Shown: positions 22,005 through 33,929, numbered from the stretch's first letter. The stretch: DNA of 64,000 bases from Bolinopsis microptera (GCF_026151205.1 NC_087080.1:3389096-3453095); one strand, 5' to 3'. A program made the numbers and translations. Notes: a model not told the origin generated them from the sequence alone.

Positions 22005-23178
22005 ACAGATCTTTATTGCAATATGACAAGAATTGGTCCGAGACAATACATTATAATATAATTATAGGTTTTGAAAATTTCGTCTCTCAATTTCGTCTGA
22101 CAGTACAGTGTCCGCTGCATGTTTCACTTTGTCGGCTCGTAATACAGATACGCTGGATAGCTGTTTGCTCAAACTACGGAATGTGTTTGTTGTTCCACTC
22201 CGTTGTGATCACATGTAATCAGAATGCTAGTGAGTTGTAACAGATCACTAGTATAATATGGTGAATGCAGCGAACCAGATACCATGATGCACGGGCAAAC
22301 TGCCATGTCGCTTACTACTTACTAGGGTTTATGTTGTCCTCTCAGAGTTACTATGCTACTTAATCACTTAAACTATGCGAACCAAGTTTAAAAGGTATCC
22401 CAAATTTTACCTGATTTGCAAAGTATAATTAGATTTAACCCTCAAGTTAACCCTCGAACCTATCCAGCCTGACAGCACTATAAACTCTAACTCTAAAAAT
22501 GTTGCCGAAATATCCACGTCCATAGTGAACATTGGGTAACATTAGGCAACTGTTGAAAATTCTTTGGTATATATCGAATGTCTAAATTGTATGTGATTCG
22601 AAGAAATTGAATGTGATCGGAGAAATTGTTGTATAACTTCCGCGTTCCCGCGTGCGAAAGTTTGCAGGTCTTTACGTTTTATACTGTCGTAATTTTCTAC
22701 CCATAAAACTATAAAACTCGGGCCTTTGTCCATTATAATGAACTTCTTCTGCTTCCATACATTAAAGGAATCTAGATATCACCAATTATGTACCCACTTT
22801 TAAAATCTAAAACCGTGACCTTCAAAAGAACAGGGATTGCATGGTACTGCTTACTTTCACAGACTCGTCAAACTTACCCAAATATTGAGAGGCAAGAGTA
22901 ATACACTAAACAATTTGCTCTCAGTTGAACTAAAATTTTCCGGAATTTAATTTGTTTTAACAATAAAAGCTTGACAGCTCACCCTATACTCAGCTAACAG
23001 TTGATATTCTGACAGTTACTTTCCTTGGATTGGCTCTGACAATTCTGTCTCTGTTTTCACACTGTTAGTGATTCACTGCCATAAATAATTTTCCTTGTTC
23101 ATGCTTAGGAATACCGAATAACTCGTTTCCGTTCAAAGTTTTAAGCTCTAGTTTATCTGCACATTTTTTGTAATATAA
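22005..23178. other. non-coding stretch
   Basis: No recognisable coding region or RNA gene was seen. Confidence 0.45.
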
Positions 23179-23493
23179 ATGGCGCATAGTTTGGTTACCA
23201 TGGCGCATAGTTTGGTTACCATGGCGCATAGTTTGGCTACCATGGCGCATAGTTTGGTTACCATGGCGCATAGTTTGGTTACCATGGCGCATAGTTTGGT
23301 TACCATGGCGCATAGTTTGGTTACCATGGCGCATAGTTTGGTTACCATGGCGCATAGTTTGGTTACCATGGCGCATAGTTTGGTTACCATGGCGCATAGT
23401 TTGGTTACCATGGCGCATAGTTTGGTTACCATGGCGCATAGTTTGGTTACCATGGCGCATAGTTTGGTTACCATGGCGCATAGTTTGGTTACC
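23179..23493 (+). repeat. 21-bp minisatellite, exactly 15 copies
   Basis: Fifteen head-to-tail 21-bp units (ATGGCGCATAG then TTTGGTTACC) fill 315 bp with one visible difference (copy 3, T to C). Because 21 is divisible by 3 and the unit has no stop in several frames, both strands show long open frames: MAHSLVT repeated on the plus strand, and GNQTMRH or MVTKLCA on the minus. These are best read as artefacts of the repeat. The near-perfect homogeneity implies recent expansion. Confidence 0.92.
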
Positions 23494-23851
23494 ATTTCCC
23501 TCCCCCTTCAGTTCCCGATATTTCTTTTGGACTACCAAACCCCCTCCTAGGTAAAAGACTCTTAGTTTTCAAGACTTGTGGTCTGCTATGGGGTCTGCTA
23601 TCGATTATTTTACTTCTTCAAAGTTAGTCCAATTTTCATTACCTGGACTTCAGTGGATTCTTCTTTTGGTAATGTGCCTATTTCAAAGAGTTTTTGTAAG
23701 GTATTTACCTTCAAGTGGACTCAGTTACAATCAGTTATTTTCAGTTACAATCAGTTATTCTAGCATTTGCAACAATTTTAATTGCTCTCTTATCAGTTGT
23801 TTTATCTTTACATCGACACGCCAGCTACTCAGCTTGCCTTTGCTTTGTACA

Positions 23852-24693
23852 ATGGAATTCACTGTGGAAAATTTGAACAGACTCGAAAAAGAGTTATCAG
23901 TGGCGTTGTATGACATTTTGAAACTCTCGAAAACTCAAACCGTTACAGAGCTGAATCATTCGAGATTAATGGCCATTACAAAAGACCCCTTGGCTAATGC
24001 TGTTGAAAAACTTTCTAAATTGATGACAGGCAATATTGAACTATGTAAATCTGCGGCCAGTACGATAGACAGACTGAAATCAGAGCAGCTTAATTATCAG
24101 AAGGATCTTATCAAACAGCAACAGAAAGAGCTCGACTCTGTCCAGCAAACTGTACAAACTGAGATGAAAAAAACATGGTGCGACATCGTGAAGGAGAACT
24201 GTGAAACAACTACCAGTGCTCCGTCGATTGACAGTATAAAGACAGCTGTGAAAACTGTAGTTGAAGATGACGTCCGCAGTAAGAATTTCATTGTTTACGG
24301 TGTGCCAGAGAATTACGGCAGTGATCCACATATAGTGGCAGAAGAAGTGATTACCGAAATTTGGGAATCATCGGGGTGTGATCCTCAAGTGGTGGCAGCA
24401 AGTTTGATCGGGATTAAAAAACCTGCAGATAGTGGTAAACCAAGACCGTTAAAAGTGACATTGGCTTGCACGGAATCAGTCAAAATGGTTCTTGCTCGAG
24501 CAAGAAATCTGAAGAAATCTAATTATGTAGCGTACCACACATGTGGTACATCACACCTGACAGAAATAGGGAGGAGAAAGCAGCTCACCAGAAACTTGTT
24601 GTAAAAATGAAGGAAATGATTGCTGCTCAGCCAACAAAGTATCATTATATCAGAGACGGCAAGATTTTAAGTGTAGATAAGGTCAAGATGTAA
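23852..24693 (+). pseudogene. LINE ORF1-like protein: coiled coil plus RRM-like domain, frameshifted
   Basis: The likely start is the ATG at 23852; the open frame extends upstream to 23576 but that part is hydrophobic and unlike the family. From 23852 the first ~120 residues are helical and charged, consistent with a coiled coil (for example QQQKELDSVQQTVQTEMKK). Then comes VRSKNFIVYGVPEN, the first strand of an RRM-like domain of non-LTR ORF1 proteins, and RPLKVTL plus ARNLKKSNYV. Near 24566-24575 the frame slips by one base: the original frame stops at 24602-24604 while the alternative continues HQKLVVKMKEM and YHYIRDGKILSVDKVKM to TAA 24691-24693, the usual ORF1 ending. ORF1 proteins bind the element RNA in trimers. 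No ORF2 follows within the next 3 kb, so the copy is dead. Confidence 0.72.
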
Positions 24694-25866
24694 CATATAG
24701 TGTTTTTGATATCCATATTTCTTCGATTTAAATGTACTATAAGGCTCTTATCTATGGCTGTTGCGTGTATTTGTTGATTTCGGCGTGTATTTGTTGATTT
24801 CGGCCGATAACGAGGAACTTTTAATTGTGAGTTATAAAACTGCAACCGTGATTGTAACTCAGGTATGTGATGACTTGTAGAGCACACATCGCTGAATAGC
24901 AATCGCAATGCAGGTCTCACCCAGGCCAGGTTTATCTATAGGGCTCTTTTCTGAGGATACACTGCCAGTTGTTTATGTATTGTGTTGTGTGCTAAGGTGC
25001 ATCGTTTCATTTTTGGATATTTTGGTACGTCCTAAGCAAAGGGAATTTATATTTATCTAATTTTATGTAATTGTAATACTTTAATATTATAGTAAACATT
25101 AACCAGTGTACCAAAAGCTGGTCCCCAATCAAATCGACTCTGGGGAGTGGTGATCTCCGTCTCCTGCAATTACCTACACTTTTTTGCTTCAGCAGAATCC
25201 TGTGCTATTTTAGAATTTGAGAACAAAGACCTGCCGTGATCTTACAAAAGATCTTGAACGAAATTTCAAAGTATACCCGGGAATTATGAAACCCCTTTAA
25301 GTAACACTGTTTTGTGTTGTTTGTGATAATTTCGATGACCTATTCTGATTCACCGCCAAAAACCACCACAACCACAATAATATGTGTCTAAAAGCACTTT
25401 TTCCTGTAGAATTTGTCAGTTTAGACTTGCTTTAAAACGTATGTGACCTCACCAAACGAACCTCCGGAAGCTTACAAAAAGTTATAATGATATTAGATAC
25501 GGCATTAATAGGCCGACAGTGCCTCCAAAACAATTTCAAAATTGAAAAAAGTCGATAAAGTCCGGCCCTCTTTGTGGGAGCAGGGCAGCAACCAAACATG
25601 AATTGAAGATTCTGACCGAGTTTCTGTTTGATAATATTAAATCCGTGGTACTTGTGGTAATGCGGGAGGTTTCTTGTCAGAATCTGCATGGGTTGACGTC
25701 CAATGTTTGTGGCTTCATTTTCGCTGTAAGGTGGGTTGTACCACTTGCGACGTCATCCCCTTTATGTGCTAGCCTTGTGCCCTCTATTGTACGGCTAGAG
25801 TTGTGCTTTGTGAATTGCAAGCTGCCTATCCTTTTTAGGGCTTTTTCGTTTTCCTTTATTTGTTTG
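24694..25866. other. non-coding stretch after the orphan ORF1
   Basis: No reverse transcriptase or endonuclease motif follows the ORF1 remnant. A small duplication, CGTGTATTTGTTGATTTCGG, occurs twice at about 24764-24804. Otherwise nothing is recognised. Confidence 0.5.
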
Positions 25867-26097
25867 ATACTGTATAAACTCTAGCCTTTCTGTTTTCCCG
25901 ACTTCGCAACCGCAAAACGAAGCCTGGTCTTTTTGTGAACTGTATAATCCTGAACCAGCTGAAAATAACTGCCCAGAAATGAGCAACTATTACACTCAAC
26001 AGGCTGAAAATAACTGCCCAGAATTGAGCAACTATTTTACTCAACAGGCGGCAAAACGTCATGGCCCCAGAAAATACACAGCAGCATGAGACAAAGG
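25867..26097 (+). other. possible coding segment with a duplicated 15-residue unit
   Basis: A frame without an initiating ATG runs from about 25867 to a stop near 26085. It includes two tandem 45-bp units (25958-26002 and 26003-26047) reading AENNCPEMSNYYTQQ and AENNCPELSNYFTQQ. The differences are conservative and the unit keeps frame. In another frame, ATG at 26060 followed by MAPENTQQHETK ends exactly at a donor-like AAAG/GTGAGT at 26098. Either a decayed exon or a first coding exon is possible; no family was recognised. Confidence 0.3.
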
Positions 26098-27570
26098 TGA
26101 GTTGGAGAAAACTTGAAGGGGGAAGATTTGAAGCAGGATATAAGTTTTAAAATCATTTCCTGTTTTGCTTCTATTATTTAGCATTCGCCTTACATCAGTG
26201 ATAAGATGAATTAGGTTATAAATGTGTCCCTCTTGTTAACATGATCTTATTTCTCGCATTTAGTGTGCAAATAGCGAGAGCAAAAAAGGGTGTGGTCACA
26301 AAACAATTGCACAAAACTGCACCATAACCAACATTTCTACCCAAGCCAAATTTGTTTCTGATGGGTCCCTTGAGCTATTCCAAGTCTCAAACCCCGGGGC
26401 GGAAGTTATATAGACGGGAATGTCTTCAGATCCTTGACTATTCGCCTTACATCAGTGATCATATGAATTAGGTTATATTGTTAACAAGATCTTCTTTGTG
26501 ATTTTCCCTTATGGTTTGGCATAAGAAACATTGGCCCAGGTTTCACTATCGATCACGCCATATAATTCTATTAAAAGGATCGTTAAAAAGATCAAAAAAT
26601 CAATTATCTGCCAAATCATCCCTTTAATAGATTGTTGATAACTTATTATGGAATAACTAAGTTGGTAAACATTCATTACAGTCTATCGCATCCGATAACG
26701 TTAGTTAATCATCAAATTTGATGTCTGTCAGAATGTTCGGGTTCGATAGATAATCCCGCTTCGGTCGTTTCTTAGTTTTGATTCCGTTTGCAATTAGCAC
26801 ATTTTAGTTTGGAAATGAAGTGTACACTTAAATATGTTGCATCATTTTGCACTGACAGCTGTTTTTATAGCAGTGCGATGAATTCAACCATCACACAATA
26901 TATTTTGAGACTCTTTTGGGTAAAATATGAAGCCTTATATGGATTAAAATGGTCGATAATTTACTTATCACACTGCTGATCACCAATTACTCAGTCAAAA
27001 TTCTGTAGTTGTAAGAAAGCTTTGAAAGTCCAATAAACTGAACAACGTGTTAGAAATGAAAGCAACAGTTTTTAGAAAGGGTGGCCGTAGTAAAACTGTT
27101 ATAAAAAGGTTGGTAATAGCAATGAAATTACAAAAACACTCTTCTTTGATCTAACAATTGGAGTCAATGTTAAGGAAGCAGCTAGAGTTTATCAAAGATT
27201 TATCGAAATTTGCCCTCCTCGACACGTGCTAAAACGCTTGTTTCTGCAGTGGTCGCAGTACGGTTCCCGCACTGGCCGCCTGGCTGTTTTCAATTTATTT
27301 GCCGACTATCCCGTCTGGGAGAACCATTATATGAGGAAGCGTCGTAAATTTGTTGTGATCTGTGCCACGTCACAGCGATTAATGGATTTGTCGCTATTTC
27401 AAGCCGAATGGTTGATCGCTCTCACGTATGAAATGATATTTTCCGTGGCGGTCCTCCTTCTGAAGTTGGTACTTTGAATTTTCAAGTTCTTTATAATCTA
27501 GTCCAGTACAGTTGAGCAGAATAACTGTTTTAAAAGCAATACGCTGTAACGTGACGACTAGCTATTCAAT
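26098..27570. other. non-coding stretch
   Basis: A 30-bp segment, ATTCGCCTTACATCAGTGAT, is seen near 26182 and again near 26441, indicating a diverged dispersed repeat. The open frame at 27226-27477 has no motif. Confidence 0.45.
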
Positions 27571-28345
27571 CTACCGATTTACTGATAATGGAGGTCCCAC
27601 TTTTTGATATTCTGCAATTGTGTATAAACATATAATATAATAACATCACTTCCTTGTAGTGTGATTCGTACATACAATCAAACTCGTAAGCTCGTTAGAT
27701 TATTGCTATGGTATTAGGGCCCTCTTAGCCTCAGGATTTTCTGCAGTAATATTACCAAATGTGATTTTATTTTGAAGAATATCAGCACAACTCACAAGTC
27801 AGGTGAACTTTTGTTGATGAAGGAGTAGGAATAGGAGACTATGAATAGAGTAGATTCTGGAGTTGCTTTTTTGTTTAGTGTTAAGTGCTAAATGTGTGCT
27901 CTGCTCAGTGAACAGCGGTTTTGTGTTTTCAAGACAGTAGTTCTTGCTAGCCATATGTTCATTATAAGTTCTTGAACGTGCACAGGTTAAGTAGTATTCT
28001 TTATGATCATAATTGGGAATGTTACCAAATAGCAGTCTTATACATCGTTTTTGAATTGCAAAGATTTTATTCAGCTTATGTTTAGGGATCCCACCCCAGC
28101 AACTTATACAATAGCTAAGATGTGACATAAAAAGAGCATTGTATAGTTTCAAATATTCAGATTTGGGAATGAATTTGCAAATTCTCTTAATCGATATAAC
28201 ACTGGAGTTCAGCTTTAAAGATAAATGATTAAGATGTGGTTCCCAACTTAGCTGTTCGCCTATTATTACCCCTTTTGCTTTTTCGTTTACTGAAGTGCTA
28301 AATGTGTGGCCAGTAGTAAGAAGGGGGACTCCGATGTCAATCATT
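27570..28345 (-). mobile_element. 5'-truncated LINE fragment, minus strand
   Basis: Coding end 27799-28344 plus a probable 3' UTR down to about 27570. The 5' side stops abruptly inside the reverse transcriptase. No clear A-tail or target duplication was identified. Confidence 0.6.
27799..28344 (-). pseudogene. C-terminal thumb region of a non-LTR reverse transcriptase, 181 aa
   Basis: Reads AKGVIIGEQLSWEPHL (residues 23-38), ISIKRICKFIPKSEYLKLYN (50-69), SHLSYCISCWGG (74-85) and IFAIQKRCIRLLFG (93-106). These match the segment after the catalytic YADD box in CR1/Jockey-type LINEs: LGV-ID-LSW-H, then LY-sLi-p-l-Y-WG, then lQKR-iR. The catalytic aspartates lie upstream and are missing. It is a different element from the 13.4-kb fragment and lies on the other strand. 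Confidence 0.78.
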
Positions 28346-29313
28346 TGTCAATCGATCAACTTTTGTTAACTCACATGTTTAATATGGAAATCTGAAAATT
28401 AAGAAGAAGTTAACTCTGATTAGATAACTCAGAATGACTTTAATCACCTAAACGCAATCTGGAATGTTTCCAATCATCTTGGTTAATCATGTGCTGACTC
28501 ATGCTTCTAAAGAAACAAAACGACAGCAATTACCATATATATACACTTAGTATAGATATAGTATAGATATATAGGAGATATAACAGAATTAGATTGGATC
28601 GGAATAGAGTTTTAGCCCTTTAAAGCATTGAAGAGGTTCGTGCACTAAGCCATGACATCTGTCACTCTATATCGACCACACCAGAGTTAACACTGTAAAT
28701 CAACATGTTATTTTTACTTGAAGTGTAGACCAGGAATAGGGTTAGTTTAAAAAGTACCTGGCAGTGCGAGGAACAGCTGGAAATATGCAAGTCGTAAGTC
28801 GCAGAATTGGTAATTTCAATCAAGTCGATCATGTGTTACACTTTTGCAAGTTTGATTGTGACTTGTAAATTGGTAACTAGTACTAAACTGGATAAACTAG
28901 CGCTTCATTGCATCTAGGTGGCTCATGACCGATTTTTAAGACGCTCGTTTACTGATACTCCCATATATGGGACAAGGGAAACGCGAGGAGAACGGGACTT
29001 CTCGTGCTACATTAAATTAATTCCTTTCTTCTGTAACATCATCATAATTAAAACGAATCTTGTATGTCATGTATCCTGGGTTTGGACAGGATATGCCCGC
29101 TTAAAATACTTCTGCATCGCGTTACATTACATAATTCTCAATAAATGTACTATATTTGTAGTGTTGTTATTAGTTTTAAACTAAACCATAGTATTATCTG
29201 CTGCTTGACGACGATTTTAATGCCTATAATAGTAATTTGAAAAAGTTGTTAATTTTCTTGCATAAAACACGAATTTTGAACTAATTTGATTTACAACGAA
29301 AGAGGGGTATAGG
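28346..29313. other. non-coding stretch
   Basis: No recognised gene; the open frame at 28918-29184 has no motif. Confidence 0.45.
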
Positions 29314-29445
29314 ATGCCTCGAGGAGCATCAGGAATGCCAATTCTTGGGCGGTCATTGTCGAGTCGACAATTGATGGGAGTAATGCCAAGAGCAGTTCCT
29401 GTACTCAAGCGACAGTACAGTGTAATTGAGGAAACTCTTTGCCCG
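29314..29445 (+). CDS. putative first coding exon of an unidentified gene (44 codons)
   Basis: ATG at 29314 begins MPRGASGMPILGRSL and the frame runs to RQYSVIEETLCP at 29445, followed immediately by a consensus donor, GTAAGT. The exon ends in phase 0. Arg/Ser/Pro-rich with no recognised domain. Another putative phase-0 exon lies at 32542-32631 in the same orientation, about 3.1 kb on, so the two could be joined. Identity and function unknown. Confidence 0.35.
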
Positions 29446-30582
29446 GTAAGTAGAGTTTTTGTCCTCGCCATCGTTTTACTTTTTAGCATGACTTGTCAAA
29501 TACTGAGGATATCATAGACTATAAAAGTGATCAAAACAGCTAAAACCTTGTCAGATTTAATCGAAGCCCCAACATTATGCAAAGTGGGAATGCGAGGACC
29601 GTTGTACTTGTATAGAATTAAATTTATAAATTATAAATTTCAAACTTTTGCTTTCTATTGGATATGCAAAATTTAACTGTCATTCAAGAGAAACCAAATA
29701 TTATGGCCACATTTTGAATCTTGTCTTGAACTAAAAAGATCTGCTCATCACAGAAATGATAGTGTTTCCGTGTTATTCGTATAGCGCGGCTCCAACTAGA
29801 TTTAATAGGACATCTGAGATTACAAACTAACGTACTTTCCATATTGGATATTAGGTGTGACTTTGACTGTTCAATGTAGACTGAACAGTGGATAGTGGAT
29901 ATAAACATGATAAAGTAATTTCACCTATACCACAATTTGAAAGTATTAATAAGAATCATTCTTTATAAGCTCAATCTTCATTGCAACTGTCAGCTTAATG
30001 ATCATTCCTGGAGGGGGATTATTTAAAACATAAAAGTGATACGAAAAGTTTGTTTTTAGCAGGAGCTTTCAAAATAAATGTGTAAATCGTCTTCAGACGA
30101 TTCATTAATCGTCTTAATGATCATTGGATTCACTGGCTCACTGACTGTGACATCGACTGTTTGTTGCTAAAACCCTGAAAATATAGTGTTTGCCTGTTAA
30201 CACCAACTATCCAATAATTAGCCTTTATTCTGAGCGATCACGTGGGTTGTTGTTGGACTGTTGGGCTGGATCTAATCGGGTATTAACAAGGGGATTACAT
30301 GTAAATCTAGTGCTGGTTATCACTTTATGTGCAAGTAAATGCTGTGTATTTGCTTTACAGCTTTGACGGTAACTAGTATTTACTAGCGTTTAGAGGAACA
30401 TCCTATCGAGTTTTAACATCAGTCAATATAATACCCTGTTTTACCTGAGCTCCTTAACAAAATCAATCTAGTTTGTTTTATTTTGCTTGTTGAAATTAAT
30501 TAAAAAAAAGCAGGTTATGTATTGTTACTAATACTATCCAGTATTCACTGCACCAGAATGCAGATTGCAGTCCTTATGATTC
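29446..30582. other. putative intron or intergenic stretch with a Penelope 3'-end-like motif
   Basis: At 30059-30100 the plus strand matches 39571-39613, the 3' region of the Penelope-like element, at roughly three quarters of positions, sharing AGCTTTC and AATCGTC. It is a likely remnant of a second Penelope copy in the same (minus) orientation. No coding part is left. Confidence 0.4.
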
Positions 30583-30678
30583 GATCTTGACAGGGGCGTG
30601 CGCAGGATTAGGGCCGCCTGCATCGCCCCCCCCCCCCCCCCCCTGTGCCTGCATCGCCTCCCTCCTGCTGGATCTTGA
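30583..30678. mobile_element. minimal hAT-like remnant with 8-bp target duplication and a C run
   Basis: GATCTTGA at 30583-30590 and 30671-30678 brackets an 80-bp insertion that starts CAGGGGCGTGCGCAGGATTA and ends CCTCCTGCTG. An 8-bp duplication and CAG...CTG termini are typical of hAT elements. The interior is mostly a run of C (about 18) and GCCTGCATCGCC repeats. It is an internally deleted, non-autonomous copy. Confidence 0.65.
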
Positions 30679-31367
30679 CACACATTTTACCAAATCTGGC
30701 ATGATTAGCCTCCCGTTCGAACTCGCCTTTGTCCTTTTCAGAGCCTGCTTTTTTGTAGTCAATACGTGAGCTCGAAATGTTTGGAACAATCTGCGTTTCA
30801 ATGGGCGTCTGCGATCATGGGCACTTCTCAGTGGTGCTGTTTTTAATCTTATGTTCTATCTCAACAATACTGCTTCATTCGAAAACTTCCATCTCATAGT
30901 GGATATTTGTTACAACTGAAAAGTTTTGTTGTGGCAATTTTTATCTCCTTTATGCGTTTCCATTGTTCATGTATGGTTTCACTTGTAAACGGTGTTTCAC
31001 TTGTAAACGGCGTTTACCCTTGAGACGGTTTAGTGCGTGACAGCTGAGTTGTTGATCTGGATCATTTAGTGTTTTGACGATGCTAAAAGAGCCAAGGGGT
31101 CAGTTTCGATCGTTACTGGAATACCTCATCAAGAAATGATTGATGATTTAACTCGTCGCAGTCTTACTAAGCTTTCAGTCGCAAAAAACTGGCCAGATGT
31201 TAAATACATTAAGATTATGACGATATTGATTAAAGACCATTATGGCGCCTAAACCAACCCAAACGAGTTTAAATTGTGATTTTATTGTACAGGGAAAAGG
31301 TAGTTAGAACGCTTACCTAATTTCACGGCTCGTTTCTGAGTTCCCATTTCACATTTCACGGGAGCAG

Positions 31368-31425
31368 TTTTATGGGATAATACCCCCGGGCCTCACTTTA
31401 TGGGATAATACCCCCGGGCCTGACT
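31368..31425 (+). repeat. 29-bp tandem duplication (GATAATACCCCCGGGCCT core)
   Basis: Two copies of a 29-bp unit, differing at one position, at 31368-31396 and 31397-31425. Non-coding. Confidence 0.8.
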
Positions 31426-31593
31426 TTAGACCAATGAATCTCAGGACAGTCGGCTATTTACGTACGGTAAACTGGCCTAATACATCTGGCCTACGCTTAA
31501 CATCGTGCTATTAATCCGTACGTTATCATTTAGCAATCTTGTAATGAACCCAAACTAGTGACGGAAGACAGCACGAATATCTGGTACCTGCTT

Positions 31594-31679
31594 CACGTGC
31601 AGAGCGCGCATCACACACGTGCAGAGCGCGCATCACACACGTGCAGAGCGCGCATCACACACGTGCAGTCTACGCATCA
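31594..31679 (+). repeat. 22-bp array with a CACGTG E-box in each unit, 4 copies
   Basis: Units begin at 31594, 31616, 31638 and 31660, each starting CACGTGCAG; the first three continue AGCGCGCATCA and the fourth TCTACGCATCA. The regular E-box hexamers could bind bHLH factors, but regulatory use is inference only. Confidence 0.8.
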
Positions 31680-32541
31680 CGTACACGGCTTCAGCTCCAG
31701 CTATAGTACTACTGCAGTCAGATCTCCCTGACTTTATCGTTTATATAAGTTGCAATTTCGTTATGGTGTTGAATGTTAAATACGTAAGTATATGGTGGAG
31801 TGTTAGGCGATCTGTCCCATGCTGTTTTCTGTGAAACTGTTTTGCTAGGATGTTTTGCTAGGATATGTTTTGGCAGTCTTGTCAGATGTTTGTCTGTATG
31901 TTCAATTACTGACCATTGTGATTGATGAGTTGATATTAAATGGATGCACATGACACATCATCATTCATCATCAATAAACTGAAACACGTGTGGTTGTTAT
32001 TTTATGAATATTAGTGGCGGCGAGTGTTCGCCTAGGTAATTAATTACGTGAAATAGCCATGGCAACCAAAAATAAACACAAACATAGGTTTGTTCACATT
32101 TAAGTCATCGTTATAGTGCTGCTTTTCCAAATGCAAATTATTGTGGAATATAATGGGCCTTATATTGTGGAATATGTGGAATATGGGCCTATTATTTCAA
32201 TTCCTCTTGTTTCGTCAGCGGTAAGAGACAATGCATGATTTTTACTTTCAGTACTAGAAGAGTAGTAGATTGGAAAGTTAATCGCAGTGTGCTGTATTAA
32301 AATGGATTTGTTTTATTTTATTTTATATTTTAATGGATTTAACGTTTATTTATCTGTGATTTGTCTAATCTCAATAAGTCAATATCGTAAATACGTGTAC
32401 TCTTCTAAACTTTAAAATTCATCTTATCTCCATAACCGATTCCAGTGTCCAATAACACAGAGTAACTAGTAGTAACCCTGAATAACCCCTTGTTGTCATG
32501 GTAACACGTACGTGACCAACGTTACATTGTCATTGTTTCAG

Positions 32542-32631
32542 GCGTGGAAGAAGCTCTCCTCTTTTGGAACTATTGGCAGTCAGGACCCCTCAGGACTACT
32601 CATTGGAACCGACTGTTTCTTATTCTACAAG
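32542..32631 (+). CDS. putative internal coding exon (30 codons)
   Basis: Bounded by acceptor CATTGTTTCAG (ending 32541) and donor GTTTGT (32632). In phase 0 it reads AWKKLSSFGTIGSQDPSGLL followed by IGTDCFLFYK. Its start phase matches the end phase of the 29314-29445 exon. Aromatic and glycine-rich; no family recognised. A following exon was not found. Confidence 0.35.
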
Positions 32632-32976
32632 GTTTGTTTAGGATGTTTTTATTTTAAGTTGGCGCTATGCCGCCATAGTGTGACGACAGTGTCGCCAGAG
32701 TGCCGCCAGAGTGCCGTGAGAGTGCCGCGAGAGTGCCGTCGGGATCCGGATGTATGACCTAATAATGATATCATCATAACTTTATCGGTTTGTCACGAAT
32801 TTATCTACAATCCAGGTCATTATTTGTGATCAAGGTAATTTCTTTTATATAGATATGTCTTTGAAACTATTTTGCGTGATGTAACATTTTGGAAAATGGG
32901 GCTGTTCAGACCATCTAAATTTAAATAAATGTCACCTACTTGCCGTTGTGTATTTCAATATATTTTTATAAGAATT
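32632..32976. other. non-coding stretch
   Basis: Short GTGCCG(C/T)(C/G)AGA microrepeats at about 32690-32735; otherwise nothing recognised. Confidence 0.4.
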
Positions 32977-33290
32977 CAACCCATACTTTTATGGTATTTT
33001 ATAAAATTTTGACTATTTACTGCTAATCGATGGTGGTAAAATTTACTGCCAAAATAACTTATTCAAGCATCTAAAGTTACTATATAACGCTGTATAATAT
33101 TTGATTACACCTACGTTATACTGCGTATATAATATATATCGTAAGTCACTTTTGTTTACCCTGTAACCGTACGTTCGTGTCCAGTGCAACTAAAAGAATG
33201 TTTGTAGAAACTAATTCCATGTTTATTATCTATCATGCGCATACTCGTCATATTCTAATTGACATCTTAAGTACAGTTACAAACCATATA
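32977..33290 (+). repeat. dispersed repeat, copy 1
   Basis: Shares long stretches with 33930-34345, for example CGTTCGTGTCCAGTGCAA, AAGAATGT(T/C)TGTAGAAACT and ATCTTAAGTACAGTTA in the same order. The two copies have diverged by point changes and small indels. Nature unknown; no coding capacity. Confidence 0.7.
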
Positions 33291-33929
33291 TTGACAATCG
33301 CACCTACTCTGTACGTAGATAATATACAACTTCTGGTCTCTGGATCGCTTTGTATATAATATATCTTCTTGCACTCTACGACGTAGTACATTTGAGAACT
33401 GAAGCCAGCTATAATCACCGTCTGGATTTTCCTGCACTTGAAGGTGACGCTAGATATATCCCAGTATCAATCTTCTTGAAGGTGACACATTGAGATGGCT
33501 GGGGATGGCTTGGGGGACTACTGCATGGTAAGCATTTTAGATTTAAGTTCAGAGATTGATCGAAATTGGAATTTAAGATCTCCGCGCGATTTTAGGATGA
33601 GTAAAACAGCTAAACTTTGATCTGGAAAGTGGGGTTGTTAAAAAATAAGGAGATAATTTCCGATCAGCGAAATCATTTTAAAATATAGTTTTTTACAATC
33701 ATAATTTATAAGGTTTACATAATATTCTGCAGTTGTGTTAGCAGCAGTACCATTATTTCATTATAATTTTATTACACCCTTGGGTTTCTAGTTTAAGGTA
33801 TGATAGTACAATAATGTCACTCGCTTGTAGTACGATTATGAAAATAATCAAACCTGCTCGTTCGATTATTCTATTATTAAACAACTACTACCTTCAGTGT
33901 TATTAGTCATCGTTAGAACAGTTCTGTTC
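33291..33929. other. spacer between dispersed repeat copies
   Basis: Non-coding. A possible mini-exon, ATG at 33495 through CTGCATG followed by GTAAGC at 33528 (11 codons, phase 0), is too short to support. Confidence 0.35.

Noticed and set aside
23065-23538. Minus-strand 157-codon frame repeating GNQTMRH
   Set aside because: It is a shadow of the 21-bp array; sequence outside the array shows no family.
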